Counted from the stretch's first letter, positions 15,900-25,222 are shown. The stretch: DNA of 64,000 nucleotides from Segatella buccae ATCC 33574 (GCF_000184945.1 NZ_GL586311.1:2280590-2344589); one strand, 5' to 3'. Translations and numbers: made by a program. Notes: generated by a model not told the origin, from the letters alone.

Positions 15900-16847
15900 A
15901 TGCAACACCACGGTGATGACCTATACAACTATCCGAATATCCAAATCAATTTCAGTTCGAACATTTGGACACATGCCGACCTGTCTTTGTTAAAAGAGCA
16001 TCTGTCCAAACGTTTAGACCTCATCCGCAATTATCCGGAACCGGAAGCCAGCTCCCTTGAAAAGATACTGGCAGAACGGTTGGGCATCTCTCAGGAAGAG
16101 ATACTGGTAACCAACGGTGCAACCGATGCTATCCGGCTGATAGCCAATAGTTTTTCAGAGCGAAATCAAGTGACTCTTCACCCAACATTCTCCGAATATC
16201 CCGAGAAAAAAGGGACGGGAGTACTCCGGTGGATCTGTAATCCTAACAACCCGACAGGCCATAGCAGGCCACCTGCAGAACTTATTCCTCCTCACGATTC
16301 TGACGATTTGCATGTCATCGACCAAGCATACGAAGCCTACACCTTAGCTCCGATGCTGACCGATCGCGACATCGTGAACCGTCCCAACTGCATACTCCTC
16401 CACTCCATGACCAAGAAATACTGCATACCGGGATTACGGTTGGGCTACCTCACAGCCCATCGTGACCTCATCGCCCGGCTGCGCCGAAACATGGTGCCGT
16501 GGAGTGTCAATGCCTTAGCCATAGAAGCCGGCAAGTTTCTGGTGACTAACGATATCCACGTGCTTCCCGAAATGGCTTGGCTTTTGAAAGAAACTCAACG
16601 TTTCCGCTATCTGCTCAATCAGATAGAAGGGTGCGAGGCACAGCCCACCGACACTCATTTTTTCCTTGTGCGACTGAGTGGTCACTCTGCACGCCAAGTG
16701 AAAGAAGCATTGGCCCAACGGTATGGAATCCTCGTTCGGGACGCTTCAACGTTTAAGGGAATAGGCCCGGAATATATCCGGCTGGCTACCCAACTGCCGG
16801 AAGAAAACGACAAACTCATCAGATGTTTAATCCAATATCTCTCATAA
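15900..16847 (+). CDS. CobD-like PLP enzyme (L-threonine-O-3-phosphate decarboxylase type)
   Basis: This 315-residue fold-type I PLP protein of the histidinol-phosphate aminotransferase/CobD group shows LVTNGATDAIRLIA, the CNPNNPTG substrate loop, DQAYEAY with the PLP-binding Asp, and the Schiff-base lysine in HSMTKKYCIPGLRLGY. A C-terminal arginine motif (IRLATQLP) follows. In corrinoid synthesis CobD makes (R)-1-amino-2-propanol phosphate for the CbiB step. The place between cobQ and cbiB, with a 25-base overlap with cbiB, supports that over HisC. The N-terminus (NFSSNIW) fits the NxSxN segment of this group. Confidence 0.8.
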   Translation: MQHHGDDLYNYPNIQINFSSNIWTHADLSLLKEHLSKRLDLIRNYPEPEASSLEKILAERLGISQEEILVTNGATDAIRLIANSFSERNQVTLHPTFSEYPEKKGTGVLRWICNPNNPTGHSRPPAELIPPHDSDDLHVIDQAYEAYTLAPMLTDRDIVNRPNCILLHSMTKKYCIPGLRLGYLTAHRDLIARLRRNMVPWSVNALAIEAGKFLVTNDIHVLPEMAWLLKETQRFRYLLNQIEGCEAQPTDTHFFLVRLSGHSARQVKEALAQRYGILVRDASTFKGIGPEYIRLATQLPEENDKLIRCLIQYLS

Positions 16848-17788
16848 TTGGTTGGCTGCTCGACCTCCTGTTGGGCGATCCTTCATGGCTTCCCCATCCC
16901 GTTGTGGCATTTGGCAAAATGATCCGTGCGGGGGAAAGTCGGCTAAACAAAGGTAAACAAAGAAAAATAAAAGGCGGTGTGCTGTCCCTTGTACTTATAG
17001 GTTGCACATGGGGCGGCACATCGCTTCTTCTGTCTGTCCTGAGCCATGAAGCCAAAGTCTGCCTGGAAACGATTCTGATATTCTTTTGCCTGGCCGGCAC
17101 CACACTGATAAAAGAAGTGGAAAAGGTGTTCGACGCATTGGACATCTCACTTGAAAAAGGTCGACGACAAGTGGCCCGCATCGTCGGAAGGGACACGACC
17201 GAACTGTCGGAACAGGAAGTGAAAAAGGCAGCTTTGGAAACTCTGTCCGAGAATCTTTCAGACGGGGTCATCGCACCGCTGTTCTGGCTGATGCTTTTAG
17301 GGGTGCCGGGAATGATGGCTTACAAGATGATCAACACACTCGACTCGATGATCGGCTACCGCACAGTGCGCTATAAGGATTTTGGGTGTGTGGCTGCACG
17401 CATCGACGATGCAGCCAACTGGCTGCCGGCACGGCTCACAGCCTGCCTGATGCTCATGGGTGCCCTCTTTCTTTCAACTTCTTTTCCGCTCTCGAGAACG
17501 TCCTTGGCCGGACGCTTTCGCCAAATGTGCTACTTCTCCCATGCCCACCTCAGCCCCAACAGCGGATGGCCCGAAGCGGCCTTGGCATGCTTGCTCGGTT
17601 GTCGCTTTGGCGGCGGACACAGCTATCATGGCGAGTGGATAGAAAAACCGTATATCGGTGAGCATGAAAGACCGCTACACCGTGACGACATGAAAGCAGC
17701 CGTCAGACTCAACCGCCTGACAGAAGCCATGATGCTTGTAGCGGTAATGGCTGTGACTATGACGGGAATGTTATACGCGAAGTGCTGA
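16823..17788 (+). CDS. cbiB: Adenosylcobinamide-phosphate synthase CbiB
   Basis: This 321-residue membrane protein of the CbiB/CobD family has the N-terminal GWLLDLLLGDPSWLPHPVVAFGKMI signature. A middle ETLSENLSDGVIAPLFWLMLLGVPGMMAYKMINTLDSMIGYR block and a C-terminal GGPEAA-like region (NSGWPEAALACLLG) follow. It joins the aminopropanol(-phosphate) arm to adenosylcobyric acid. It is the last gene of the riboswitch operon visible here; cobU, cobS and cobT homologues are not in the window. Confidence 0.93.
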   Translation: MFNPISLIIGWLLDLLLGDPSWLPHPVVAFGKMIRAGESRLNKGKQRKIKGGVLSLVLIGCTWGGTSLLLSVLSHEAKVCLETILIFFCLAGTTLIKEVEKVFDALDISLEKGRRQVARIVGRDTTELSEQEVKKAALETLSENLSDGVIAPLFWLMLLGVPGMMAYKMINTLDSMIGYRTVRYKDFGCVAARIDDAANWLPARLTACLMLMGALFLSTSFPLSRTSLAGRFRQMCYFSHAHLSPNSGWPEAALACLLGCRFGGGHSYHGEWIEKPYIGEHERPLHRDDMKAAVRLNRLTEAMMLVAVMAVTMTGMLYAKC

Positions 17789-17860
17789 CAATATACGCCG
17801 ACTGGTCAGATTTCGTCTCCGGAGTGGGCTAATCTTGCCATGCCGGAACGGAAAACCAAT

Positions 17861-18532
17861 TCACGCCACCACCTTTCCCTCTTTACCGATGAGGTATTTC
17901 TTCCGTCCTTTATAAGCCTCAAAATAAGGATACTCGTCACGCAAAGCTATATCATCATAGACAAACGGCGACACCACCGTCTCTTGTCCGTCAGGCAATA
18001 TCAACCCCATGCGGCCGTCTTTCTGTGCAATGACCGGCAATGTGCGGAGGTCATCCACATAGACATAGCATGTGCGGAGGAATTGGTAGTTGGGCGCAAT
18101 GATGACTTTTCCTTCATGGTCGCGCATACCGAAAAGTCCGTTCTCCTCAAACACTTCATGAAATTGCAGATATTTCTGCTTCATGTGGAGATAGTAGTAA
18201 ATCATTCGACGCTTGTCATTGACCATTTTCAACATATACCCGTAGGTGTCGCAATAGTTGGCCACGGCTCTCACCAGCACCTGCTTGAAGTCCAATCCGT
18301 TGATTGCCTTGCGGTTGAGGTCGATATATCTGGCAATGGCCCGCTCCTTGTCAGCATCGGTGAGCGTGGCAAGTTGCTCCTCAAACTTCAGCATGATTTG
18401 CTTTGAGCCCGACATAGCCTTGATGTAACGATGAATCTGCCGGGCCATCTCACGGCAGATAAAATGGTCTATCTGCTGCTGCTCGATAGGATCGACGTAT
18501 AGGGCGTCGAAGTTGTCTTGCGTAATTTTCAT
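17861..18532 (-). CDS. WG-repeat-containing hypothetical protein
   Basis: The ATG at 18532 gives 223 residues; the longer ORF start would precede the predicted transcript start. Residues 1-120 are helical and charged with no family I recognise. The C-terminal 100 residues carry degenerate WG-type repeats (GLFGMRDHEGKVIIAPNYQ and GRMGLILPDGQETVVSPFVYDDI). No signal peptide or membrane segment. It converges with the B12 operon and has its own promoter, so it is probably independent. Confidence 0.7.
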   Translation of the reverse strand: MKITQDNFDALYVDPIEQQQIDHFICREMARQIHRYIKAMSGSKQIMLKFEEQLATLTDADKERAIARYIDLNRKAINGLDFKQVLVRAVANYCDTYGYMLKMVNDKRRMIYYYLHMKQKYLQFHEVFEENGLFGMRDHEGKVIIAPNYQFLRTCYVYVDDLRTLPVIAQKDGRMGLILPDGQETVVSPFVYDDIALRDEYPYFEAYKGRKKYLIGKEGKVVA

Positions 18533-18554
18533 GGTCACTTCCTTTCGTTTTCGC

Positions 18555-18586
18555 CAAAGGTAAGGAGATTTTCTGAGACGGACAAA
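18555..18586 (-). promoter_or_regulatory. Promoter of the WG-repeat gene
   Basis: The minus strand shows TTTG (18583-18586), 20 bases and TACCTTTG (18555-18562). The leader is about 15 bases, which supports the start at 18532. Confidence 0.8.
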
Positions 18587-18772
18587 TATTTGGCCCAAAC
18601 TTTTTGGAACATGTTTGCAAATGAATCCTAATGCAAAAGGAAGACTAAGGCTTGGGAAACGACACCTTAATATAATATATACCGCACTTTTGCAAAAACG
18701 ACAAAAGTTAAGCTACGACCCCTGTTAAATTATCAGCCAGGCACTCAAGCTGTCAACATATTTCCACATCCA

Positions 18773-18804
18773 TTTGCATTTTGCCGCAAAAAGTTGTATA
18801 TTTG
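18773..18804 (+). promoter_or_regulatory. Promoter of tiny RNA copy B
   Basis: TTTG (18773-18776), 20 bases and TATATTTG (18797-18804) form a complete promoter whose only visible downstream product is the hairpin unit at 18811-18841. Confidence 0.78.
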
Positions 18805-18810
18805 CATGAG

Positions 18811-18841
18811 CAAGGGAAGCGCGTATGTGCTTCCCTTTTTT
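18811..18841 (+). ncRNA. Tiny hairpin RNA unit, copy B
   Basis: A 9-base stem (GGGAAGCGC at 18814-18822 with GUGCUUCCC at 18827-18835, one G-U pair) has a GUAU loop and is followed by six T. Compared with copy A the stem differs at four positions, and pairing is kept in every case. The flanking TTTGCATnAGCAAG and TTTTTTG are conserved. The gap 18533-19093 holds two promoters, this unit and repeat copy B. Confidence 0.62.
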
Positions 18842-18844
18842 GTT

Positions 18845-18980
18845 CCCCCACCCCCTAAAGGGGGCCTTCTCCTACAGTGCCGGCCCGTATGGTATTGTCA
18901 AAGAGCCCGTTTCGTGTTCCCACTCGGCCCAAACGAGCTTCCAAGTGTGGCCCTTTGGCGTTGCGACGAAGCCCCTTTGA
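18845..18980 (-). repeat. Dispersed intergenic repeat, copy B
   Basis: This is the inverted, diverged partner of 6869-7010. It starts right after the tiny RNA T-run (only 3 bases apart, against about 20 at copy A). It carries the same ordered blocks, including the C/G-rich palindrome around CCCCCTTTAGGGGG at its end nearest the RNA. Confidence 0.75.
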
Positions 18981-19093
18981 CCATTTTTCCTCTCCTTTTT
19001 TGCTTTTCCGGCACAGCTTTTTCGTTTGCCGCCAAGAATGGGAGAAAGGAGCAAGTCATGTATTTTCAAAATCTCACTATACAACCGACTATT

Positions 19094-19924
19094 CTATCTT
19101 TCCCTGTAATAATTCAAGGCTGCGCCGATAGCCGTACAGAACTCGGAGTACTTGGGGATACGGAAATGAACGCCATAAAGCTTTTCCATGGCGGAATACA
19201 CCTCCCTGCACTGCGGCAGGAGTGTCAGATTACCTATCATCACAAAGTCTTTGATGCCACTGCCCAGACTGCTTAAAATGCTGCCCGACCCTATCGACTG
19301 CAACACCATGTGTATCAGGCCGATGGCAATGTCTTCACGAGTAGCGTTGGCCTTGGCATTGCTGAACAAGCTGGCCGTAGCACTCATGGGCAGTCCCGGC
19401 AGAGGATGGGCACTGATGTCGCCAATCAGCAAGTTGATCTTGGTGATGTCGCCCTCCATTGCCAGAGCGGCTATCTGCTTGATGTCATCCGTCTTGAGCA
19501 TGATGCGGCTCAGTCCGGCCAGCGTGCCCCCACCGATGCCGATACCGCCAATGTGGCGTATGTCGTCGCCCTCACATTTCACAAGACTGGTGCCGGTGCC
19601 CATACTCACAACGATCATGCGGTCGAGTTTGGACTCGTAACGCGCCCCCAGTCCGTCGGCGACAAACTCCTCGCTCTTGGATGTGGGCAGCCCATAGATG
19701 TCTTCATCGATGTAGGCGGCTCCCACGCCCGTGAGCATCACATGCTCCACGTCTTCCAACCGCACCCTGTTGTCGTGCAGGTATTTGCCAAAAGCCCCAT
19801 AGAGAGAGGTGATGGGGTCGGTGGCCTTGATGCGGATGGGTGAAATCACCACACCGTCGGCATTGACACCCACTATCTTCGTTGTGCTGATACCGACATC
19901 GATTCCGATAACTATTTTGCTCAT
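19094..19924 (-). CDS. coaW: Type II pantothenate kinase
   Basis: This 276-residue protein of the ASKHA fold starts KIVIGIDVGISTTKIVG (phosphate 1 motif). It contains LTGVGAAYI, VSMGTGTSLV and HIGGIGIGGGTLAGLSRIM, and ends YSEFCTAIGAAL. These are the features of CoaW/PanK-II kinases, which phosphorylate pantothenate as the first step to coenzyme A. Length and motif order are normal for the bacterial type II enzyme. Monocistronic by appearance, with a -7 box at 19954-19961. Confidence 0.9.
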   Translation of the reverse strand: MSKIVIGIDVGISTTKIVGVNADGVVISPIRIKATDPITSLYGAFGKYLHDNRVRLEDVEHVMLTGVGAAYIDEDIYGLPTSKSEEFVADGLGARYESKLDRMIVVSMGTGTSLVKCEGDDIRHIGGIGIGGGTLAGLSRIMLKTDDIKQIAALAMEGDITKINLLIGDISAHPLPGLPMSATASLFSNAKANATREDIAIGLIHMVLQSIGSGSILSSLGSGIKDFVMIGNLTLLPQCREVYSAMEKLYGVHFRIPKYSEFCTAIGAALNYYRER

Positions 19925-19953
19925 ACGCTCTTACGTCTTTTTGATTGATGCTG

Positions 19954-19961
19954 CAAAGATA
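19954..19961 (-). promoter_or_regulatory. -7 box for the pantothenate kinase gene
   Basis: The minus strand reads TATCTTTG, an exact -7 match 30 bases upstream of the start. No clear -33 TTTG. Confidence 0.52.
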
Positions 19962-20035
19962 ACAATAATTGTAAAGAAAAGGCTGGAAAAGGAAAAATAA
20001 CTTAACACTGCCGGCATTTTATCTACATTTTTCAT

Positions 20036-20043
20036 TAACTTTG
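20036..20043 (+). promoter_or_regulatory. -7 box immediately before ligA
   Basis: TAACTTTG ends only 5 bases before the ligA ATG, so the transcript would be leaderless or nearly so. No -33 TTTG is visible at the usual distance. Confidence 0.5.
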
Positions 20044-20048
20044 CAACC

Positions 20049-22037
20049 ATGACAGAAGACAAACGACAACAGATGCGACAGTTCGTCGAACGGCTCAATG
20101 CCGCCTCCGACGCTTATTATAACGGCCAACCGGAACTGATGACCGACTATGAGTGGGATGCCCTTTTCGACCGGCTCAGACAGTTGGAAGAAGAGACGGG
20201 GGAAACGCTTCCCGATTCGCCCACAGCCAAAGTCTCCGCCGACGATGTGAAGGGACAAAAGGAAGAACACGAGTTTCCCGCCCTCTCGCTGGCTAAGACC
20301 AAACGCCCCGAAGAACTTGTGAAATGGGCCGAGGGCCGTCCCATCTGGCTCTCGTGGAAGCTCGACGGACTGACACTCGTTGCCACCTACGACGGGGGAA
20401 GGCTCACCAAAGTCGTCACACGGGGTAACGGGCACATCGGCACCAACATCACCCATCTGGCACAAGCCATCAACGGGTTGCCTGCCAGAATCAAATCGGC
20501 CGGGCACACCGTGATCCGCGGTGAGGCCGTCATCTCCTACGAAGACTTTGAACGCTTCAACATGGAGAGCGACGAGGAATATGCCAACCCGCGCAATCTG
20601 GCATCGGGCTCGCTGACACTCAAAGATGTGAACGAAATCAAACAGCGCCACATCCGCTGGATACCCTTCACACTGGTCTATACCGACGAAGAAATAGACG
20701 CATGGGGCAAGCGCATGGACTGGTTGGAAGCCAACGGTTTCAAGCCTGTTGAGCGGGAGCTGATAGCCAACCCCACGCTTGAAGAAGTGGAAACTGTCAT
20801 TGCCCGCTGGACGGAGAAAGTGACCCACCGCATCAATCCCTACCCCGTAGACGGGCTGGTGATCTCCTACGACGACACGGCCTATGCCGCCACGGGGGCC
20901 GTGACGGGACATCATGCCACCCGGGCCGGCCTGGCCTTCAAGTGGCAGGACGAGGCCGCCGAAACCGAACTCGACCATGTGGAGTGGTCGTGCGCCACCA
21001 ACACCATCTCGCCCGTGGCCGTCTTCCGCCCCGTGGAGTTGGAGGGCACCACCGTGAAGCGTGCATCGCTCTGCAACATCAGCGAGTGTCGCCGGTTGGG
21101 TATCGGCGGGAGCGGCACGCGCCTCTCTGTCATCAAGGCCAACAAGATTATCCCCAAGGTTATCAAGGTGATTGAGACTGTGGGCGAGTTTGACATTCCG
21201 GGCAAGTGTCCCGTTTGCTGTGCGCCGACAGAAATTTCCATCAGCGGCATGAGCGACACCGAAACCCTCCATTGCACCAACGATGCCTGCCCGGCCAAGC
21301 AGCTCAAGAAGTTTACCCGCTTCGTGTCCAAAGAAGCTATGAACATTGACGGTATCAGCGAACAGACCCTTGCCAAATTTATCAATCTCGGATGGGTGGG
21401 CGAATATGCCGACCTCTACCATCTGCGCGAGCACCAACGCGAGTTGGCAGGGCTTGAAGGCTTCGGCGAGCGCTCGGCTGCCAACATCATGGCATCGGTT
21501 GAGAAATCACGCGATGCCGAGGCCCATCGGCTGCTCTTTGCCCTGTCCATCCCCCTTTGCGGAGCCGACGTGTGCAAGCGTTTGCTCTCCGCCTATCCGC
21601 TGGCTGACCTTCTGTCCACGGCCCGCACGGTAGAAAATCTCGACCACTTCGCCCATATCCCGGGCATCGGACCGGAAAAGTCGGCTTCGTTCATCAACTG
21701 GAACCGGTCACAAGCTAACCAACAGCTCGTCGACCATCTGTTGTGCGAGATTCGTGTGTCGCAAGTGTCGGAAGTCCCCCAAGGAAACAAATGTGCCGGT
21801 CTTACATTCGTCATCACAGGCGATGTGTATCATTTCAAGAATCGCAACGAACTGAAATCCTACATCGAGTCGGAAGGCGGCAAGGTGGCGGGCAGTGTGA
21901 GCGGGGCCACGAGTTTCCTCATCAACAACGATGTGGAGTCGACTTCGGGGAAAAACAAGAAGGCCAAACTGCTCGGCATCGAGATTATTTCGGAAGATGA
22001 TTTCATAAGCCGTTTCGGCAATCCCGATGCGGTCTGA
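20049..22037 (+). CDS. ligA: NAD+-dependent DNA ligase, divergent type
   Basis: This 662-residue ligase has the full domain order: Ia domain (EWDALFDRLRQLEEETG), adenylation domain with the lysine nucleophile K104 in WKLDG, and VIRGEAVI. NPRNLASGSL, VDGLVISYDD and FKWQDE follow, then a four-Cys zinc finger (CPVC ... CTNDACPAK), helix-hairpin-helix repeats and a C-terminal BRCT domain. Several motifs differ from the usual LigA: TRGNG for TRGDG, GTNIT for GEDVT, FALSL-type PALSL for MLSL. This resembles the second ligase type seen in some anaerobes, so it may be a paralogue of a canonical copy elsewhere. Function as ligase is well supported. Confidence 0.9.
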   Translation: MTEDKRQQMRQFVERLNAASDAYYNGQPELMTDYEWDALFDRLRQLEEETGETLPDSPTAKVSADDVKGQKEEHEFPALSLAKTKRPEELVKWAEGRPIWLSWKLDGLTLVATYDGGRLTKVVTRGNGHIGTNITHLAQAINGLPARIKSAGHTVIRGEAVISYEDFERFNMESDEEYANPRNLASGSLTLKDVNEIKQRHIRWIPFTLVYTDEEIDAWGKRMDWLEANGFKPVERELIANPTLEEVETVIARWTEKVTHRINPYPVDGLVISYDDTAYAATGAVTGHHATRAGLAFKWQDEAAETELDHVEWSCATNTISPVAVFRPVELEGTTVKRASLCNISECRRLGIGGSGTRLSVIKANKIIPKVIKVIETVGEFDIPGKCPVCCAPTEISISGMSDTETLHCTNDACPAKQLKKFTRFVSKEAMNIDGISEQTLAKFINLGWVGEYADLYHLREHQRELAGLEGFGERSAANIMASVEKSRDAEAHRLLFALSIPLCGADVCKRLLSAYPLADLLSTARTVENLDHFAHIPGIGPEKSASFINWNRSQANQQLVDHLLCEIRVSQVSEVPQGNKCAGLTFVITGDVYHFKNRNELKSYIESEGGKVAGSVSGATSFLINNDVESTSGKNKKAKLLGIEIISEDDFISRFGNPDAV

Positions 22038-22056
22038 AGCATTTGCGGGGGCTTTC

Positions 22057-22088
22057 ATTGTGAGTTTTGGGATTTATTGCTACCTTTG
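22057..22088 (+). promoter_or_regulatory. Promoter of trmD
   Basis: ATTG (22057-22060), 20 bases and TACCTTTG (22081-22088) precede the trmD ATG by 8 bases, giving a leader of a few bases at most. Confidence 0.65.
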
Positions 22089-22096
22089 CCGAAAAT

Positions 22097-22771
22097 ATGA
22101 GAATAGACATCATCACCGTTTTGCCCGAAATGATTGAGGGCTTTATTAACGAATCCATATTGGCCAGAGCACAAAAGAAAGGACTGGCCGAGATACATCT
22201 GCACAACCTGCGCGACTACACGCAGGACAAATGGCGCCGCGTGGACGACTATCCATACGGTGGGTCGGCCGGTATGGTGATGCAGTGCGAGCCGATAGAC
22301 CGCTGCATCTCCAAATTGAAAGGCGAACGAGACTACGACGATGTGATCTATGTGTCGCCCGACGGGGAGACTTTCAACCAAAAGATGGCCAACGAGATGT
22401 CGCTGCAAGGCAATCTCATCATCCTCTGCGGCCACTACAAGGGTATTGACCAACGCATCAGAGAACATCTCATCACCAAGGAAATATCAGTGGGTGACTT
22501 TGTGCTTACCGGTGGCGAACTGGCAGCAGCCATCATTGCCGATGCCGTGATACGCGTGGTGCCGGGCGTGATTGGCGACGAGCAGAGTGCCCTCTCCGAC
22601 TGTTTTCAAGACAATCTCCTTGCCGCGCCCATCTACACCCGGCCGGCCGACTATAAAGGATGGAAAGTGCCCGAAGTGCTGCTGAGCGGCAACGAGGCTA
22701 AAATCAGGCAATGGGAGTTGGATCAGGCTATAGAGCGCACCCGGCGGCTACGCCCCGACTTGTTGGAATAA
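22097..22771 (+). CDS. trmD: tRNA (guanine-N1)-methyltransferase TrmD
   Basis: This SPOUT-class enzyme methylates G37 of tRNA using SAM. The ATG at 22097 gives 224 residues starting [12 protein letters not shown]; an earlier ATG at 22067 lies upstream of the promoter box. Motifs seen are [25 protein letters not shown] and the SAM-knot segment [16 protein letters not shown], followed by [17 protein letters not shown]. The usual neighbours (rpsP, rimM, rplS) are absent, so it is a stand-alone gene here, ending in a strong terminator. Confidence 0.95.
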   Translation: MRIDIITVLPEMIEGFINESILARAQKKGLAEIHLHNLRDYTQDKWRRVDDYPYGGSAGMVMQCEPIDRCISKLKGERDYDDVIYVSPDGETFNQKMANEMSLQGNLIILCGHYKGIDQRIREHLITKEISVGDFVLTGGELAAAIIADAVIRVVPGVIGDEQSALSDCFQDNLLAAPIYTRPADYKGWKVPEVLLSGNEAKIRQWELDQAIERTRRLRPDLLE

Positions 22772-22863
22772 GCGTTGATCCAAAAGGTCGTACACGCAAA
22801 ATGGCACGTTTGATTCTTGAGTGGTTTCCGTCTCCGGAAGATATTTTGAAAGCATTATACATC

Positions 22864-22897
22864 AAGGCCCGTTTCTCGATTGGGAAACGGGCCTTTT
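22864..22897 (+). terminator. Rho-independent terminator after trmD
   Basis: A perfect 12-base stem (AAGGCCCGTTTC at 22864-22875, GAAACGGGCCTT at 22884-22895) with an 8-base loop runs into TTTT. Confidence 0.85.
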
Positions 22898-22951
22898 GGC
22901 ATTTTACGTAACATTTACGTAAATCTTTACAACACGAAACGATGTTTTCAC

Positions 22952-22959
22952 TATATTTG
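22952..22959 (+). promoter_or_regulatory. -7 box for the membrane pyrophosphatase gene
   Basis: TATATTTG is an exact -7 match, giving a leader of about 50 bases before the ATG at 23018. The -33 element is weak. Confidence 0.55.
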
Positions 22960-23017
22960 CGATGTATTAAAAGAGAAATCTATTATTGACTTATACATTA
23001 TTAAATCTAATTTGTTT

Positions 23018-25222
23018 ATGAACGGAATCCCTACTGTATTTTGGTTGGTCCCAGTAGCCTCTATTGTGGCTTTAAGCATGGCTTGGTATTTTTTCAACTC
23101 CATGATGAAAGCGGAAGAAGGCACTCCACGAATGATTGAAATAGCCGAACACGTGAGAAAGGGGGCTATGGCCTATCTCAAACAGCAGTATAAAGTGGTG
23201 CTGATAGTATTTATCGTACTGGCCGTTATCTTTTCATTGATGGCATACGTGCTGAAAGTACAAAATCCGTGGGTTCCGTTTGCATTTCTCACAGGTGGTT
23301 TCTTCTCCGGACTTTCCGGTTTCTTCGGCATGAAAACTGCCACTTACGCGTCCGGACGCACGGCCAATGGTGCCCGTGAAGGCCTTGACCGTGGACTGAA
23401 GATTGCCTTCCGCAGTGGAGCTGTGATGGGGCTCGTGGTGGTGGGACTCGGATTGCTCGACATCGCCTTGTGGTTTCTCGTGCTAAACGCCGTATATCAA
23501 GGCGAAAACATGGCCTTGGTCACCATCACGACCACCATGCTTACATTCGGTATGGGTGCTTCTACACAAGCCTTGTTTGCCCGCGTGGGCGGAGGCATCT
23601 ACACCAAAGCAGCCGATGTGGGTGCCGATCTTGTGGGCAAGGTGGAAGCCAACATCCCCGAAGACGACCCGCGCAATCCGGCAACCATCGCCGACAACGT
23701 GGGAGACAATGTGGGAGACGTGGCCGGTATGGGTGCCGACCTCTACGAGAGCTACTGTGGTTCGATACTCTCCACAGCCGCTCTCGGTGCAACTGCTTTT
23801 GCCATGAATGCCGACATGCAACTCAAAGCCGTCATCGCCCCCATGATCATCGCCGCCGTAGGCATCTTCCTCTCGCTCATAGGCATCTTTCTTGTGAAGA
23901 CCAAGGAGGGTGCAACAATGAAAGACCTGCTCCATTCGCTCGGAATGGGTACCAATGTGTCGGCAGTGCTCATAGCACTTGCCACCTTCCTCATCCTTTA
24001 TTTGCTGGAGTTGGACAACTGGTTGGGCGTGTCGTTTTCCGTTATCAGCGGTTTGACAGCCGGTGTCATCATCGGTCAGGCTACCGAATACTACACTTCC
24101 CAAAGCTATACCCCCACTAAAAAGATAGCCGAAGCATCACAGACAGGCTCGGCCACAGTCATCATCAAGGGCATCGGCACCGGTATGATTTCCACCTGTG
24201 TGCCTGTGGTGACCATCTCTGTGGCCATCATGCTGAGCTATCTCTGCGCCAACGGCTTCGATTTGTCCATGTCGTCGGCCTCCATCTCGCGCGGTCTTTA
24301 CGGCATTGGCATTGCTGCCGTAGGGATGCTCTCCACACTAGGCATCACACTGGCAACCGATGCCTACGGTCCCATAGCCGACAACGCCGGCGGCAATGCG
24401 GAGATGAGCGAACTGGGAGAGGAGGTGCGCCACCGCACAGATGCCCTCGATGCCCTCGGAAACACTACAGCTGCTACGGGCAAGGGCTTCGCCATTGGGT
24501 CGGCAGCCCTCACGGCACTGGCCTTATTGGCCTCATACGTGGAAGAAGTGAAGATTGCCATGGCCCGGGCTATGGAGGAAGGGACTCGTTTTATCGACGC
24601 TGCCGGCAACGCATTTAATCCGGCGACAGCCGACATGGCCGACTTCATGGCATTCTTCCAAGTAAACTTGATGAACCCGAAAGTGCTTGTGGGCGTTTTC
24701 ATCGGGGCAATGGCAGCCTTCCTCTTCTGCGGTCTCACCATGGGAGCTGTGGGACGCGCCGCCGGTGCTATGGTCGAAGAGGTGCGCCGCCAATTCCAAG
24801 AAATCAAAGGTATTCTCGAAGGCAAAGCCACACCCGACTACGGACGCTGTGTGGAAATCTCCACCCGCAGTGCCCAACGGGAGATGATACTCCCCTCGTT
24901 CCTTGCCATCCTCATTCCCATAGCTGTGGGTGCTGTGCTCGGTGTGGCCGGTGTGTTGGGCCTCTTGGTGGGAGGACTGTCGGCAGGTTTCACACTGGCC
25001 GTGTTTATGGCCAATGCCGGAGGTGCTTGGGACAATGCTAAGAAACTGGTGGAAGAAGGTCATTTCGGCGGTAAAGGTTCGGAATGCCACAAGGCAACCA
25101 TCGTGGGCGACACTGTAGGTGACCCGTTCAAGGACACCTCCGGGCCCAGTCTGAATATTCTTATCAAGCTGATGTCAATGGTGAGCATCGTGATGGCCGG
25201 CCTCACGGTGGCATTCATCTAA
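23018..25222 (+). CDS. hppA: Membrane-bound ion-pumping pyrophosphatase
   Basis: This 734-residue integral membrane protein has about 15-16 hydrophobic segments. It couples PPi hydrolysis to H+ and/or Na+ export. The catalytic loops are clear: [35 protein letters not shown] and a late [17 protein letters not shown]. The [12 protein letters not shown] segment has Ala where K+-independent enzymes have Lys, so it is predicted to be K+-dependent. Bacteroides members of this group have been shown to pump both Na+ and H+; that may hold here but is inferred. The ATG at 23018 follows the promoter; upstream ORF sequence is untranslated leader. Confidence 0.94.
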   Translation: MNGIPTVFWLVPVASIVALSMAWYFFNSMMKAEEGTPRMIEIAEHVRKGAMAYLKQQYKVVLIVFIVLAVIFSLMAYVLKVQNPWVPFAFLTGGFFSGLSGFFGMKTATYASGRTANGAREGLDRGLKIAFRSGAVMGLVVVGLGLLDIALWFLVLNAVYQGENMALVTITTTMLTFGMGASTQALFARVGGGIYTKAADVGADLVGKVEANIPEDDPRNPATIADNVGDNVGDVAGMGADLYESYCGSILSTAALGATAFAMNADMQLKAVIAPMIIAAVGIFLSLIGIFLVKTKEGATMKDLLHSLGMGTNVSAVLIALATFLILYLLELDNWLGVSFSVISGLTAGVIIGQATEYYTSQSYTPTKKIAEASQTGSATVIIKGIGTGMISTCVPVVTISVAIMLSYLCANGFDLSMSSASISRGLYGIGIAAVGMLSTLGITLATDAYGPIADNAGGNAEMSELGEEVRHRTDALDALGNTTAATGKGFAIGSAALTALALLASYVEEVKIAMARAMEEGTRFIDAAGNAFNPATADMADFMAFFQVNLMNPKVLVGVFIGAMAAFLFCGLTMGAVGRAAGAMVEEVRRQFQEIKGILEGKATPDYGRCVEISTRSAQREMILPSFLAILIPIAVGAVLGVAGVLGLLVGGLSAGFTLAVFMANAGGAWDNAKKLVEEGHFGGKGSECHKATIVGDTVGDPFKDTSGPSLNILIKLMSMVSIVMAGLTVAFI

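Noticed and set aside
18794..19276. 160-codon open frame starting near the tiny RNA copy B
   Set aside because: It crosses the hairpin, the dispersed repeat and the 3' end of the pantothenate kinase gene; Cys/Pro-rich translation without domain.
20019..21437. Long minus-strand open frame (472 codons) opposite ligA
   Set aside because: It mirrors the codon pattern of ligA, has no recognisable domain, and ligA has all its catalytic motifs.
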